Of a stretch of DNA of 64,000 bases, positions 24,398 through 33,067 are shown piece after piece. Position 1 is the first letter of the stretch. The number at the start of each line of letters is the position of its first letter. The notes under the pieces are model-generated. The model had not been told where the DNA came from. It did no database searches and saw only the letters and a program-made list of their open reading frames with translations. The position numbers and the translations under genes are program-made. The stretch is from Selenomonadales bacterium UBA7018 (lineage in GTDB: Bacteria; Bacillota; Negativicutes; Selenomonadales; Selenomonadaceae): the NCBI GenBank assembly GCA_002448305.1, contig DJWY01000025.1, positions 127,894 through 191,893 of the forward strand. Direction: 5' to 3'.

Positions 24398-25753
24398 TTA
24401 CTCGCACATAAATTCCATATAAGCCGGAATCATATATCGTTCAATCATACAAGCGGCGTCGCCCGTGCGCATATTCGACGAGCAACCGCTCATACATTTT
24501 GGCAAAAAAATACAAGACGTGCATTCTTCGCGCAACGGCTCATTTAAACGCGCCTCGTTAATTTTTTCGGGAAGGCGTTTCAGAGTGCCTAAAGCTTTTT
24601 CTTTGCGCCCGACTAAGTGTTCGCAATTATAAACTCGCCCGTAAACATCTACGGAAAAAGATTGCGGGTCGTTTCTCATGCAGGGCAAACTGCGCGGAAA
24701 AGAGTAGAGCCGGTCATTTATGCTCATCTTAGCGGGATTCGCCAGCGCACGGAAAATTTCCTTAACGAAAGCAATTTTTTCAGCATCGCTCAATTTATTC
24801 TTAACGCCCGTGACAAACGCAGGATAATAGACAACATTTTTATTTCCGTCGAATCGCGCCTGCAAAACATAAACTAAATCCAAAATGTCTTTCATGTTCT
24901 GTCGGTCAATGTTAAGGCGAATATCAACATGAATATCCGCTTCGGCAAGCCACTCAATACGATTGAGAATTTTTTTGAAAACCTGCCGTTGCCCGTCGAC
25001 GTAGGCTTTGCGCTTAGCGTATTGCTCCGCCGTGCCGTCCAATGTTATTTGAATGCCGCGCAGATTCCACTTTTTAAATTTGCGTTCAATCAGTTGCCTT
25101 GTTATCATACTGCCATTAGTTATCGCGAATGATTCGTATTCAAGCCCCGCCTCGCCGAGCTGCTTTGTTACCGCGTCGATAATTTTCGGATTCAGAAAGG
25201 GTTCGCCGCCAAACCAATTCAGCTTGACGGGCAAATCTTTTTTATACCGCTTTATGAAATTTATCAGCGCGTCAATTTTCGTTTCGTCAAAGTCAACGTG
25301 CTTGACGCCGTGTTCGTAGCAGTAAGGACAGCGGGCATTGCACTTCAAAGTTGTTGTGATATTAACCGACAAATGCTCCCTGCGCTTTTGCGACTCAAGC
25401 CGCCAAAGTCTGTAATTTTCGTGCTCATCAATCGTCGCCGCAACACAAAATCCCGCCTCAAGAAATTTCTGCCGCAAATCCTTGCCGCAAAATTTTTCCC
25501 CGTTCAACTTCCGAAACTCTTCCGGCGTCAACTTCGCCATTGAGTTATAAAGCGTGTTGTAAACCAGAAATTTTTTCGGAGCTTCAACGCAGAAATTAAA
25601 CACGGACGGTTTAACAGCGACAGAGTTTTTTATTTCCGTGTCAAAATTTTTCCTAAGTTCATCGAATTTTTTCGGCGCGGAAAGATTAAAGCTTTTGCCG
25701 AGCGCGTAAAGCATAATCAAAATATTTTCGTTGCCCGACATCAAAGTTTCCAT
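24398..25753 (-). CDS. Radical SAM / SPASM domain peptide-modifying enzyme
   Basis: 451 residues. About 110 residues precede the core and include NTLYNSMAKLTPEEFRKLNG, a region like the leader-binding part of peptide maturases. The radical SAM site is TLKCNARCPYCYEHG near 139 (CxxxCxxC). The C-terminal SPASM region carries LPCMRNDPQSF, VYNCEHLVG and CTSCIFLPKCMSGC...AACM, enough Cys for two auxiliary Fe-S clusters. Such enzymes install thioethers, epimerise or otherwise alter ribosomal peptides, or mature sulfatases; no sulfatase is nearby. The gene is 6 nt after a protein with a dense Cys cluster at its N-terminus, the natural substrate candidate. Confidence 0.85.
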   Translation of the reverse strand: METLMSGNENILIMLYALGKSFNLSAPKKFDELRKNFDTEIKNSVAVKPSVFNFCVEAPKKFLVYNTLYNSMAKLTPEEFRKLNGEKFCGKDLRQKFLEAGFCVAATIDEHENYRLWRLESQKRREHLSVNITTTLKCNARCPYCYEHGVKHVDFDETKIDALINFIKRYKKDLPVKLNWFGGEPFLNPKIIDAVTKQLGEAGLEYESFAITNGSMITRQLIERKFKKWNLRGIQITLDGTAEQYAKRKAYVDGQRQVFKKILNRIEWLAEADIHVDIRLNIDRQNMKDILDLVYVLQARFDGNKNVVYYPAFVTGVKNKLSDAEKIAFVKEIFRALANPAKMSINDRLYSFPRSLPCMRNDPQSFSVDVYGRVYNCEHLVGRKEKALGTLKRLPEKINEARLNEPLREECTSCIFLPKCMSGCSSNMRTGDAACMIERYMIPAYMEFMCE

Positions 25754-25759
25754 GCCGCC

Positions 25760-26518
25760 TCACCTGCCGATATTTAAACTGCTGGTTTTCAATTCGTCAA
25801 ACATTATATCGCACAAGTTCGCGTAGTACATGTAATCGACCTGTACTTCAGCAAGCCGCGAGTCTTCCTTGTCCTTCAACTTTTTAATTTCCTCGAAAGC
25901 TCGAGTTTCCTGCGCCATGTTGTTATTTAGTTCGTTGATTCTATTTTGAATTTCGCGTTCTATAGCTTCGGATTGTTCACGAACGGACGTTTCAATTTCC
26001 TTTATCATTTCGCGAATTGCCTCGCGCAAGCGGTTATCATAAAAGTCATCAAAATTTTTCTTGCGCTTAGCGTCGTCGGTTTCCGCCAAAATCGTTGAGA
26101 CTTCAGGGTCAGTCATAACAAGTTTGTCGTCAAGCCTTTTGCCGATAAAGCCGACAACTTTTTTCCGCAAAGCCTCATTGAGTTCCTTAATCTTGTCAAT
26201 GTTTATGTTCAAATTCCGCCCGCCGATTTTCTGCCTGTTCACGCCTTCAAGCCATTTAATAAACTCAATCATCGTGCTATTCACGTCGGTGATAATAGAA
26301 TCTTCTTCCTTTTTAGCATCTGCCGCAGACCTATTGCGCATTTCGGCAAGTTCGTTATTGATAATCGCCGTGTGGTCTATCTTAGCCGTTTTGCCACTCG
26401 AATTATCGCCGCAATTCCCTACGCAACAGTCACTACAACTAAAAAAATCTCCTATGCAACAAAATCCGCAGTTAGCTACGCAACAATCTCCTATACAGCA
26501 ACCTCCGCCTCCACCCAT
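25760..26518 (-). CDS. Protein with Gly/Cys-rich N-terminus and long helical body
   Basis: 252 residues. Residues 1-36 are MGGGGGCCIGDCCVANCGFC then CIGDFF-SCSD-CCVGNC: eleven Cys, arranged as three diverging CC(I/V)G(D/N) units. Residues 45-250 are charged and mostly helical (KEEDSIITDVNSTMIEFIKW; a long Glu/Arg stretch in the last third), with no membrane segment. I recognise no family. Position directly before a radical SAM/SPASM gene suggests that the Cys segment is modified or binds metal; lipidation of the N-terminus is another possibility. The gene is three bases after the LpxD-like gene. Confidence 0.7.
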   Translation of the reverse strand: MGGGGGCCIGDCCVANCGFCCIGDFFSCSDCCVGNCGDNSSGKTAKIDHTAIINNELAEMRNRSAADAKKEEDSIITDVNSTMIEFIKWLEGVNRQKIGGRNLNINIDKIKELNEALRKKVVGFIGKRLDDKLVMTDPEVSTILAETDDAKRKKNFDDFYDNRLREAIREMIKEIETSVREQSEAIEREIQNRINELNNNMAQETRAFEEIKKLKDKEDSRLAEVQVDYMYYANLCDIMFDELKTSSLNIGR

Positions 26519-26521
26519 AAT

Positions 26522-27460
26522 CTATTCCTCCCCAATAATTTTATTCAACTTAGCAAGCCGCCTAAGTTCGGTTTTATGCTCGCGACTGAACATGCCCGAA
26601 ACTTTTTTTCCGGCGCGAATATTTTTCGTGACGCCCGACTTGGCAAGAATAATCGCGTCGGAGCCAACCGTCACCCAATTTTTAATCCCGACTTGCCCGA
26701 AAATTTGAACGCGGTCGCCAATCGTGACATTGCCGCAAAGCCCGACCTGCGAAACAATTAGACAAGCCACGCCAATTTTCACGTCGTGCCCAATCTCAAC
26801 TAAATTTCCTATAACCGTACCCGCGCCTATAATCGTATCCGAAAAGGAGCCGCGCTGAATTACGCTGTTCGCGCCAATCTCAACGTTGTCTTTTATAATA
26901 GTCCGCCCGACGCCGCAAAAACTTTTATGTCGCCCGTCAACGCCATAATGATAATGACAATTTACACCGACGCGACTGCCCGAAAGAATTTTCACGCCGT
27001 CGCCAAGAAGCGTTCCGGAACCGATAAAAACGCCCGATTCAATCCGGCAATTTTTCCCAATAGTCACATTTTCGCCAACGCTAACAAATGGCGCAATAAA
27101 AGTTCCTTCGCCAACTTCGACGCCCGCTCCGAACATTGAACCGCCCTTTGCAGTCTGTTCAAAAGGTTTTTCGTAGTCGGGATAAATTCCCTCTGCAATC
27201 ATTAGCCGCGCAATTTTTATAATCGCCTCGTGCAATTCATGAAAGCCGCAATACAAAAGATTTTTTTCAACGGGCAAAAGTCGCGGCTCAGTCAAGACAC
27301 TTTGCGCGGGAGTCTTCAAAATATCTTTTTCCGAATAGGCGATTGCAAGGGAATTTTCTTCCGCCGCGTGCGCGTACCTTAGCGAAGAAATTTCCTGTTC
27401 GCCGTTGCCGAAAAAACTAAAGCCAAGCTTCGCCGCTATGTCATTTAATCTTATAATCAT
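26522..27460 (-). CDS. LpxD-like left-handed beta-helix N-acyltransferase
   Basis: 312 residues. Residues 105-290 contain more than ten hexapeptide repeats ([LIV]G-type), including IGNLVEIGHDVKIGVACLIV and VTIGDRVQIFGQVGI, and the helical tail FSREHKTELRRLAKLNKI, all in the order seen in UDP-3-O-acyl-glucosamine N-acyltransferase (lipid A synthesis). The N-terminal 100 residues are more divergent than in LpxD. The catalytic His equivalent is probably in EIGHDVKIG. It is not in an lpx cluster but between a dynamin-like GTPase (ATGA overlap) and the Cys-rich protein. It may be the cell's LpxD moved here or a paralogue with another acceptor. Confidence 0.75.
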   Translation of the reverse strand: MIIRLNDIAAKLGFSFFGNGEQEISSLRYAHAAEENSLAIAYSEKDILKTPAQSVLTEPRLLPVEKNLLYCGFHELHEAIIKIARLMIAEGIYPDYEKPFEQTAKGGSMFGAGVEVGEGTFIAPFVSVGENVTIGKNCRIESGVFIGSGTLLGDGVKILSGSRVGVNCHYHYGVDGRHKSFCGVGRTIIKDNVEIGANSVIQRGSFSDTIIGAGTVIGNLVEIGHDVKIGVACLIVSQVGLCGNVTIGDRVQIFGQVGIKNWVTVGSDAIILAKSGVTKNIRAGKKVSGMFSREHKTELRRLAKLNKIIGEE

Positions 27461-28989
27461 TTTTTCGCCTGATTCAATTTCTTTCTCAATTTGCCGCAAA
27501 TATCTTCGGCGCGTTTGTCCGTCTTATCCTTGACCTGCTTGATAATTGCTTTAAGCTGTTCGGTCGAATTTTTGACAGCGTCGCACTTTTTAAGTTGCTC
27601 CTGAACTTTCTTATCTAAATCCGCATTGCTCGCCCTTGATGCTTCTAAAAGTCCCGTCATGGAGTCTTTTTTCTCTTTAGTCGTGCGGTTAAGGTTATAG
27701 GTAATGTCCATAAATTTGCTTTTAATTTCGTTCGCTAAAAGTCTCTTGTAGCTGGCGGCAAGGTTATCGCGTATCACTCTCATAATTTCTGCGACGTTAG
27801 TTTTCTTTTGCAACTTGCGCATATCCGTCGGCAATTCGTAATCGAAATTCACCGCGAATTTTTTTAGGGGTCTGCGCTCTTCTTTCTTCAACGAATCATA
27901 ATCGCGGCAAAGATTGTAAATGTACGCCGCCGAATGCATGATATTTGTTGCCGCCATTGCTTGAGTATCGAAAAAGGCTTTACCCGTCAGCCGCTTGACC
28001 AAATAACTTTTCTGCTCCGCCCAATCGCTTTCGGGGTCGTTCAAAACGTCCCAATGCGTTGCGATTATGTGAACTTTTCTTTTGTCGTCCGACGAAAACG
28101 AGAACACCGAAGAAATTGTATTTATTTCCTCGCTTTGAATTTTCTGGGCGTCTATGCAGACGAAAACCGCATTGGCGCGGCGAATATATTCCTTAGTCAG
28201 CTCTGAGCGATAAGCGACCGGGTCGGAAAGTCCCGGCGTATCGACGAAGACAACTTGCGGCGGAAAATCTTTTCCCAATGTCGAAATGCCAACTTCTATT
28301 TCCTTAACAAAATAATGCTCCGCCCGCTTTGAACTCGACCAAATTTTTAACTCCTCTTCAATTTCCTCATTAGCCATTTCCTTGCGTATCGGCGCGTGAC
28401 CAATCCATTTGCCCTTATGCTTATCGCCTTGCAATTCTTCATATTCTTTCATAAATTCCGTTGCTTTGCTTGTTCGCGACGACCAAAGCTTATCCCATTC
28501 GTTGTGAGTGTAGAAAGTAACTTTGACGTAATCGCGCAGGCTTGAGCGGAATTTAGTAAGCGCGGCGGTTTCGGGTGTAACAGCCATTGACGCATAATTT
28601 TTACCCAGTAGCGCGTTAATCAGTGTCGACTTGCCGGTTTTTATCGTGCCCACAAACGCAATTTGAAAATCGGGATTCCTGCACAAGCTCAAAAAATCGT
28701 TAAGCTTTTGGACGACTGCAGAATTATTTTCCGCGCCCATGCCCGGAATTTTGAACAGTGCGTCGAGCCTCTCAACCTTAGTGGAGTAAGCGTCGGTTAC
28801 GTCGTCCCAATTTATCGGCTCGTGCGGAACATGCAAAAGATTATCAACAACGCGCATCATTTTGACTTCGGGCATTTCATAAACTTTTTTTTCAAAGTCC
28901 GCCACACGAAGAAACGCGCCGCATTTCTCGCAGAAATTACGCGCTTCTTGATTTTCGTGGCTACACTTACCGCAAGTAATTTTTGCCAT
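27457..28989 (-). CDS. Zinc-ribbon dynamin-like GTPase
   Basis: 510 residues. The N-terminus is a zinc ribbon: ITCGKCSHENQEARNFCEKC (two CxxC pairs). After a 75-residue linker comes a dynamin-type G domain: P-loop FVGTIKTGKSTLINALLG near 113, VTPETAALTKF as the G2 Thr, FVDTPGLSDPV near 252 as G3, and IIATHWDVL as G4. The last 130 residues are a helical coiled coil (TTKEKKDSMTGLLEASRASN). Bacterial dynamin-like proteins act on membranes or in phage defence. ATG chosen behind AGGAGA, discarding eight in-frame upstream codons. It overlaps the LpxD-like gene by four bases. Confidence 0.8.
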   Translation of the reverse strand: MAKITCGKCSHENQEARNFCEKCGAFLRVADFEKKVYEMPEVKMMRVVDNLLHVPHEPINWDDVTDAYSTKVERLDALFKIPGMGAENNSAVVQKLNDFLSLCRNPDFQIAFVGTIKTGKSTLINALLGKNYASMAVTPETAALTKFRSSLRDYVKVTFYTHNEWDKLWSSRTSKATEFMKEYEELQGDKHKGKWIGHAPIRKEMANEEIEEELKIWSSSKRAEHYFVKEIEVGISTLGKDFPPQVVFVDTPGLSDPVAYRSELTKEYIRRANAVFVCIDAQKIQSEEINTISSVFSFSSDDKRKVHIIATHWDVLNDPESDWAEQKSYLVKRLTGKAFFDTQAMAATNIMHSAAYIYNLCRDYDSLKKEERRPLKKFAVNFDYELPTDMRKLQKKTNVAEIMRVIRDNLAASYKRLLANEIKSKFMDITYNLNRTTKEKKDSMTGLLEASRASNADLDKKVQEQLKKCDAVKNSTEQLKAIIKQVKDKTDKRAEDICGKLRKKLNQAKK

Positions 28990-29005
28990 AAATTTTTCTC
29001 CTATC

Positions 29006-29458
29006 TCAAACAAAGTTTAAAAGTTCTTTCGGCTCAATCGACAACGCAAGCAAGCTGTAATCCCGCGCAGTCAAAATTTCATTCTCAACCTTATAGCATT
29101 CTCCGTCGTAGTTGACGCCCAGTTCATTAACGTAAAGCTTAGGATTTTTTGCAAGCTCGCGAATTGTCTTGCGCAAAAGTTCATTGAGCGGATATTTCTT
29201 TGCAATCAAATTACCTTGCGCCTTAGCGAAACTTTCATTGAGCACGGCGTCGCTATTTTCCACGATAAAAAATTTCAGCTCGTTTTTATTCGCAAGGTTA
29301 TTATCATCAACGATTTTCTCTGTCAGCTCAAGCGTCGCCTCACGAATTTTATTTCTTTCGTATTCGAAAAACGGATTACCGTCAATGTGTACGGGCTTGC
29401 AGGCTTCGTCATAAAGATAAAATTTGTTTTTACAAATCGCCAGATAAAACTTCATCAC
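29006..29458 (-). CDS. Protein of unknown function in the accessory operon
   Basis: 150 residues, mixed alpha/beta composition, starting MMKFYLAICKNKFYLYDEAC. No signal peptide, membrane segment or recognised family. The sequence LSIEPKELLNFV ends the protein. Found between the 213-residue protein (12 nt upstream) and the dynamin-like GTPase (16 nt downstream), so very probably co-expressed with both. Confidence 0.65.
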   Translation of the reverse strand: MMKFYLAICKNKFYLYDEACKPVHIDGNPFFEYERNKIREATLELTEKIVDDNNLANKNELKFFIVENSDAVLNESFAKAQGNLIAKKYPLNELLRKTIRELAKNPKLYVNELGVNYDGECYKVENEILTARDYSLLALSIEPKELLNFV

Positions 29459-29470
29459 GTCGCGAACACC

Positions 29471-30112
29471 TCACTTTTTCTGATTCATATTGCTAACCGT
29501 CAACCAAATTTGAGCGTCGGCGGCGTCGGGCGAATGTTTCTTTTCCATTTCAACCAGCTTATCAAAGGCGGCGTCATTTTTCTCCGTGCTCATGTTTTTA
29601 TTTTCAATGTAGTTGACGATTTCGGCGAAAGTTTGCGGGTCAGTGCGGGCGACGCTCGCAAACTCGGCAAGACGTCCGCTTTTGCTGTAGAAGTCCGGAT
29701 TATTAACGACGATTTGTCCGAACTCGCCCATTGATTGCCCGTATTGCGCAATCGCCATACCCAAAAGAATTTCAATAGCCTTGTGAAATTTATCATCTTG
29801 CGGAATGAGCGCGGACTTTTCGGCGTCGACTTCGTATTCCTTAACCGCCGCCAAATATTTTTCGTAGCTGTCGAAGTCTTCAACCTTAACCGGATGCAAT
29901 TCGTCCTGTTCCGCCTGCAAAGACTTATCGCCTATTTCCTCCAGTTTGTCTTCTTGCTCGATTAAGCCAAGCTCTTTGAAAAAATCCTCCAAAGCCCGTC
30001 CAAATTTTTCAAGCTGAACGCCAACAATTTTCAATATCGCCGGCACCAACTTTGATACAACGACGCTTAAAACGCTCCCTATCCCCGAAAAGAGCGAGCC
30101 AAAAAATGACAT
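29471..30112 (-). CDS. Protein with amphipathic/hydrophobic N-terminus, unknown function
   Basis: 213 residues. MSFFGSLFSGIGSVLSVVVS and the next 15 residues are hydrophobic with Gly/Ser, more like a membrane-inserting or amphipathic helix than a cleavable signal; the rest is acidic and helical (FFKELGLIEQEDKLEEIGDK). The C-terminal half contains FHKAIEILLGMAIAQYGQSM. No family recognised. The gene follows the HerA-like ATPase by 12 nt and could provide its membrane link; inference only. Confidence 0.65.
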   Translation of the reverse strand: MSFFGSLFSGIGSVLSVVVSKLVPAILKIVGVQLEKFGRALEDFFKELGLIEQEDKLEEIGDKSLQAEQDELHPVKVEDFDSYEKYLAAVKEYEVDAEKSALIPQDDKFHKAIEILLGMAIAQYGQSMGEFGQIVVNNPDFYSKSGRLAEFASVARTDPQTFAEIVNYIENKNMSTEKNDAAFDKLVEMEKKHSPDAADAQIWLTVSNMNQKK

Positions 30113-30124
30113 AGCAATTCCCCC

Positions 30125-33067
30125 TTAAAAATACTTTCTAACATCATCAAGTAGCCGGAAAATTTCGTGGTCGCCGAATACTTTTTCCGATAAATTGATT
30201 TTCTCCTGCAACATAAGCCCTAAAAATTTTATCAATCGTTCCTCGAAAAGTTTATCACGTCCGCCACGCCTAGCAATTTCCGCCGCAAGATTTCTGGCAA
30301 AGAAAACGTTTGGCAATTCGTCTTCCGCCTCGAAAGTTTCAAGGTGTCTCGCCGCTTTGATTCTGAATTCCTCAACGCGCTGCAAAGTTTCTTCTGATAA
30401 AAATTTTTGCGTTGCGATTTCCGCAGAAAACCTTTTCAACAATTCCATTATCGGGAAATAAAATTTCTGTGCAAATTCCGTGACGTAATGTCTTTCGCCG
30501 AAAAATTTCATAAAGTGTTCCTTGACTACTTCATTTGAAACAGAACTTTCGCCAGTATCCGTGACGGGCTGAATTTTTATGTGAACGGGGCGTTCCATGC
30601 CCTGAGAAAAAACAATCGCTTGCCCGGTTTCGAGGGCGGATAAAAAAGCTTTCTGCTTGTCGTCCATTAGCATTGTATCGCCGACTGATTCTTTATCGTC
30701 GCGGGCGAAAAGCCGATGAATAATTTTTGTGTTGGTATTCTTCAAAACTTCGGGCGCAAGTTTATTCGGAATTTGGTCGACGACAATTAGCGATTCACCA
30801 TATTTTCTAACTTCGGCAAGCAAATCGGTAAAAGTTTCTACCGCAATACGCTTGGAGCCGCTGTCGCCAAATTCCACGCGGGAAAATAATCTGTGCGCCT
30901 CTTCGATTAACGTTATGTGCCGGAAATTTTTATCGTGACGATGACGCTTTTTAATTGCCGCTGTAAGTTGCGTCAAAATAAAACCTGTCAGCAAAGCTTT
31001 ATCTTCGGCGGATTTTAAATTTTCCATTTCGATAATAACGTTTAAGTCGAGTAACTTTTCAAAGTTCGTAGATTCCCGACAATTAAACAGCGCACCTTTA
31101 GAACCTTTAGTGAGATTTGAAAAGCGACTAACCAGCGAGCCGCGATAATCGTCACGAAGTCTTTCGCTAAAACCTTTGGTATCGACGATTTTTTCTAACG
31201 CGCTCAAAAAATCGGTCAGCGTCGGGAAGGCGTAACTTTCTGCGCGGCGTTCGACAAGATAATTTCTGCCGGTGTCAATGTCCCAGCCTTTGTCCTCGTA
31301 AATTTTATAAATCGCCTCCTCCAAAATTTGCGGCATAGAAGCTTCCATAGGAAAGGCGGAAGTAAAAGTTGCCTTTAGCATATCGGCATGAGAGGAAACA
31401 CTTTCACCCGCCGTCAACTCAAAAGGATTCAGGCGGAAAGGCGCAGTTGTCTCGTCGCCGACTGTGAATACTACAACGTTCTTGAAATGCGGCGAGTTTA
31501 TAAAATTTCTATACTCAGTCGTTGAAGGCTCGATTACAAAAAAATTCTGCGCGGTCTCTTTTAAAATCTTGTGGCAAGTGGTCGTTTTGCCCGAACCGGT
31601 CACGCCCGCAATAAAAGTATGCTTATTCAAGACGGCGTCGCTTATTTTTACTGGAACGGTCGCAAGTTCTCGTCCGTGTTGCATGAGATTGCCTAAAAAA
31701 ATTTCCCCGTCGCGGCATTTGAAATTCAAGCCGAAGTCAACGTTTTCTTTCACCGCAAGACCGGGAATTTCTTTTTGAGGGAGACCAGCAATCAAAGTAA
31801 CTTCGCTAGCCGTCAAATAGGTTGTAAGTCCAACTTTCCCGTCAAAATTTGGGCAACTGAGCAAAGTCAATTTTTCGGCAGGGAGATTATTTTCGTTTAC
31901 GTAGAAACTTTGGTAGGCAGTCAAAATTTCTGAATCGCGCTCAACGTCGATAGGATAAGCGCGCAACGGGCTGAAGGAAGAATTATTTCCTTGAAAAAGC
32001 GACATAATCCCGACTTTCAAGCGTTCAGCGTCGGTAGGTTTTTCGCCCATGTAGTAGATTGAGGTTTTGAAAAGTCCTTTGGCGAAACCGATTTTCACGC
32101 GCTCCAAAAGTTCTTTGTCAATGTAGTCAATAATTTCCTTCGCACTCTTGTTGACGATTTCAGTAGTTAAGGAAGCAGATTTACTAGCATTGACGCCGAC
32201 GCTTTGATTTGAGCCGGAAGTTTTCGTGGAGCTCTGACCGAATGACGCGCCTTTTTGGTCGGAGTGGCTGGAATTAGTATGTTCGCTTTGCTTACCGCTC
32301 GTGTCGGAGTGCGAATTATTTTCCGAATGGCTATTACCTTTTGAGGTGGAATTACTTGCCGACGCGCTGATATTTTGTCCGCTACTCGCCGATTGTTGGA
32401 AGGAGCGATGAGCATAGGGCGACACTTGATTATAAATTTCGTAGATATTATTTCTGACGGCTTTGACTTCGGATTTTTCAACCGGCTCGCAGACGACAAC
32501 GAGTCGCCACTTCAAGCCGAGCATACTATTTATAAGCCTGTCGATACCTTGAAAGCCGTATTTGTTATCGCTATCCTTTTTGTTTGCGGAGGGGATACCC
32601 AAAATCACGCCGGCATTTTTAAAACTTTTAACGGAATCAAAAACGGCGTCGGTTAAATCTTTCCCCGTGAGTTTTTCCAAAACACTCCCGCCGAAATTCC
32701 CCTCGAATGAACCGACAATATTTCTGCCGTAATTAGCGGCGTTCATGAGTTTTCCGAGAACGGGCTTATTTTCCTTCTGATTTTTAACCACGCCGATATA
32801 TAAACTTATTCCGTCTTCGTCGCCGTTGAGAATGTAAACCAAATTGAAAGCGGCATTATCTAGAGCTTGAAGAACATTTTCAAAAGCTTCGCGATGAGGA
32901 TAATCTTCGTCGAAAGTTAGCCGATTGATTTTGAAAAAGCAAATTTCGTTAAGCTTGAGTTCGTCCGAGCGCGAATTTTGCGGCTGAATGATTTTTTCTA
33001 CGTCAGCGGAATTCAATTCGCCCAGCAAAAGCTCAGTTAGCGATTTCTTTTCGGTTAATTTATTCAT
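30125..33067 (-). CDS. HerA/DUF87-like ATPase with Ser-rich linker
   Basis: 980 residues. About 220 N-terminal residues of unknown fold are followed by a low-complexity Ser/Asn/His/Gly linker (about 222-300, e.g. SKGNSHSENNSHSDTSGKQS), a second globular part, and a FtsK/HerA-type P-loop ATPase: Walker A FIAGVTGSGKTTTCHKIL near 487, Walker B HITLIEEAHRLFSRV near 717, and VVDQIPNKLAPEVLKNTNTK as the sensor/arginine-finger region. HerA-like hexamers pump DNA or protein and occur in repair, conjugation and defence. The ATG sits inside the last codons of ispG (8-base overlap) behind GGAGGAG, so it is translated from the ispG mRNA. First gene of the accessory set. Confidence 0.8.
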   Translation of the reverse strand: MNKLTEKKSLTELLLGELNSADVEKIIQPQNSRSDELKLNEICFFKINRLTFDEDYPHREAFENVLQALDNAAFNLVYILNGDEDGISLYIGVVKNQKENKPVLGKLMNAANYGRNIVGSFEGNFGGSVLEKLTGKDLTDAVFDSVKSFKNAGVILGIPSANKKDSDNKYGFQGIDRLINSMLGLKWRLVVVCEPVEKSEVKAVRNNIYEIYNQVSPYAHRSFQQSASSGQNISASASNSTSKGNSHSENNSHSDTSGKQSEHTNSSHSDQKGASFGQSSTKTSGSNQSVGVNASKSASLTTEIVNKSAKEIIDYIDKELLERVKIGFAKGLFKTSIYYMGEKPTDAERLKVGIMSLFQGNNSSFSPLRAYPIDVERDSEILTAYQSFYVNENNLPAEKLTLLSCPNFDGKVGLTTYLTASEVTLIAGLPQKEIPGLAVKENVDFGLNFKCRDGEIFLGNLMQHGRELATVPVKISDAVLNKHTFIAGVTGSGKTTTCHKILKETAQNFFVIEPSTTEYRNFINSPHFKNVVVFTVGDETTAPFRLNPFELTAGESVSSHADMLKATFTSAFPMEASMPQILEEAIYKIYEDKGWDIDTGRNYLVERRAESYAFPTLTDFLSALEKIVDTKGFSERLRDDYRGSLVSRFSNLTKGSKGALFNCRESTNFEKLLDLNVIIEMENLKSAEDKALLTGFILTQLTAAIKKRHRHDKNFRHITLIEEAHRLFSRVEFGDSGSKRIAVETFTDLLAEVRKYGESLIVVDQIPNKLAPEVLKNTNTKIIHRLFARDDKESVGDTMLMDDKQKAFLSALETGQAIVFSQGMERPVHIKIQPVTDTGESSVSNEVVKEHFMKFFGERHYVTEFAQKFYFPIMELLKRFSAEIATQKFLSEETLQRVEEFRIKAARHLETFEAEDELPNVFFARNLAAEIARRGGRDKLFEERLIKFLGLMLQEKINLSEKVFGDHEIFRLLDDVRKYF

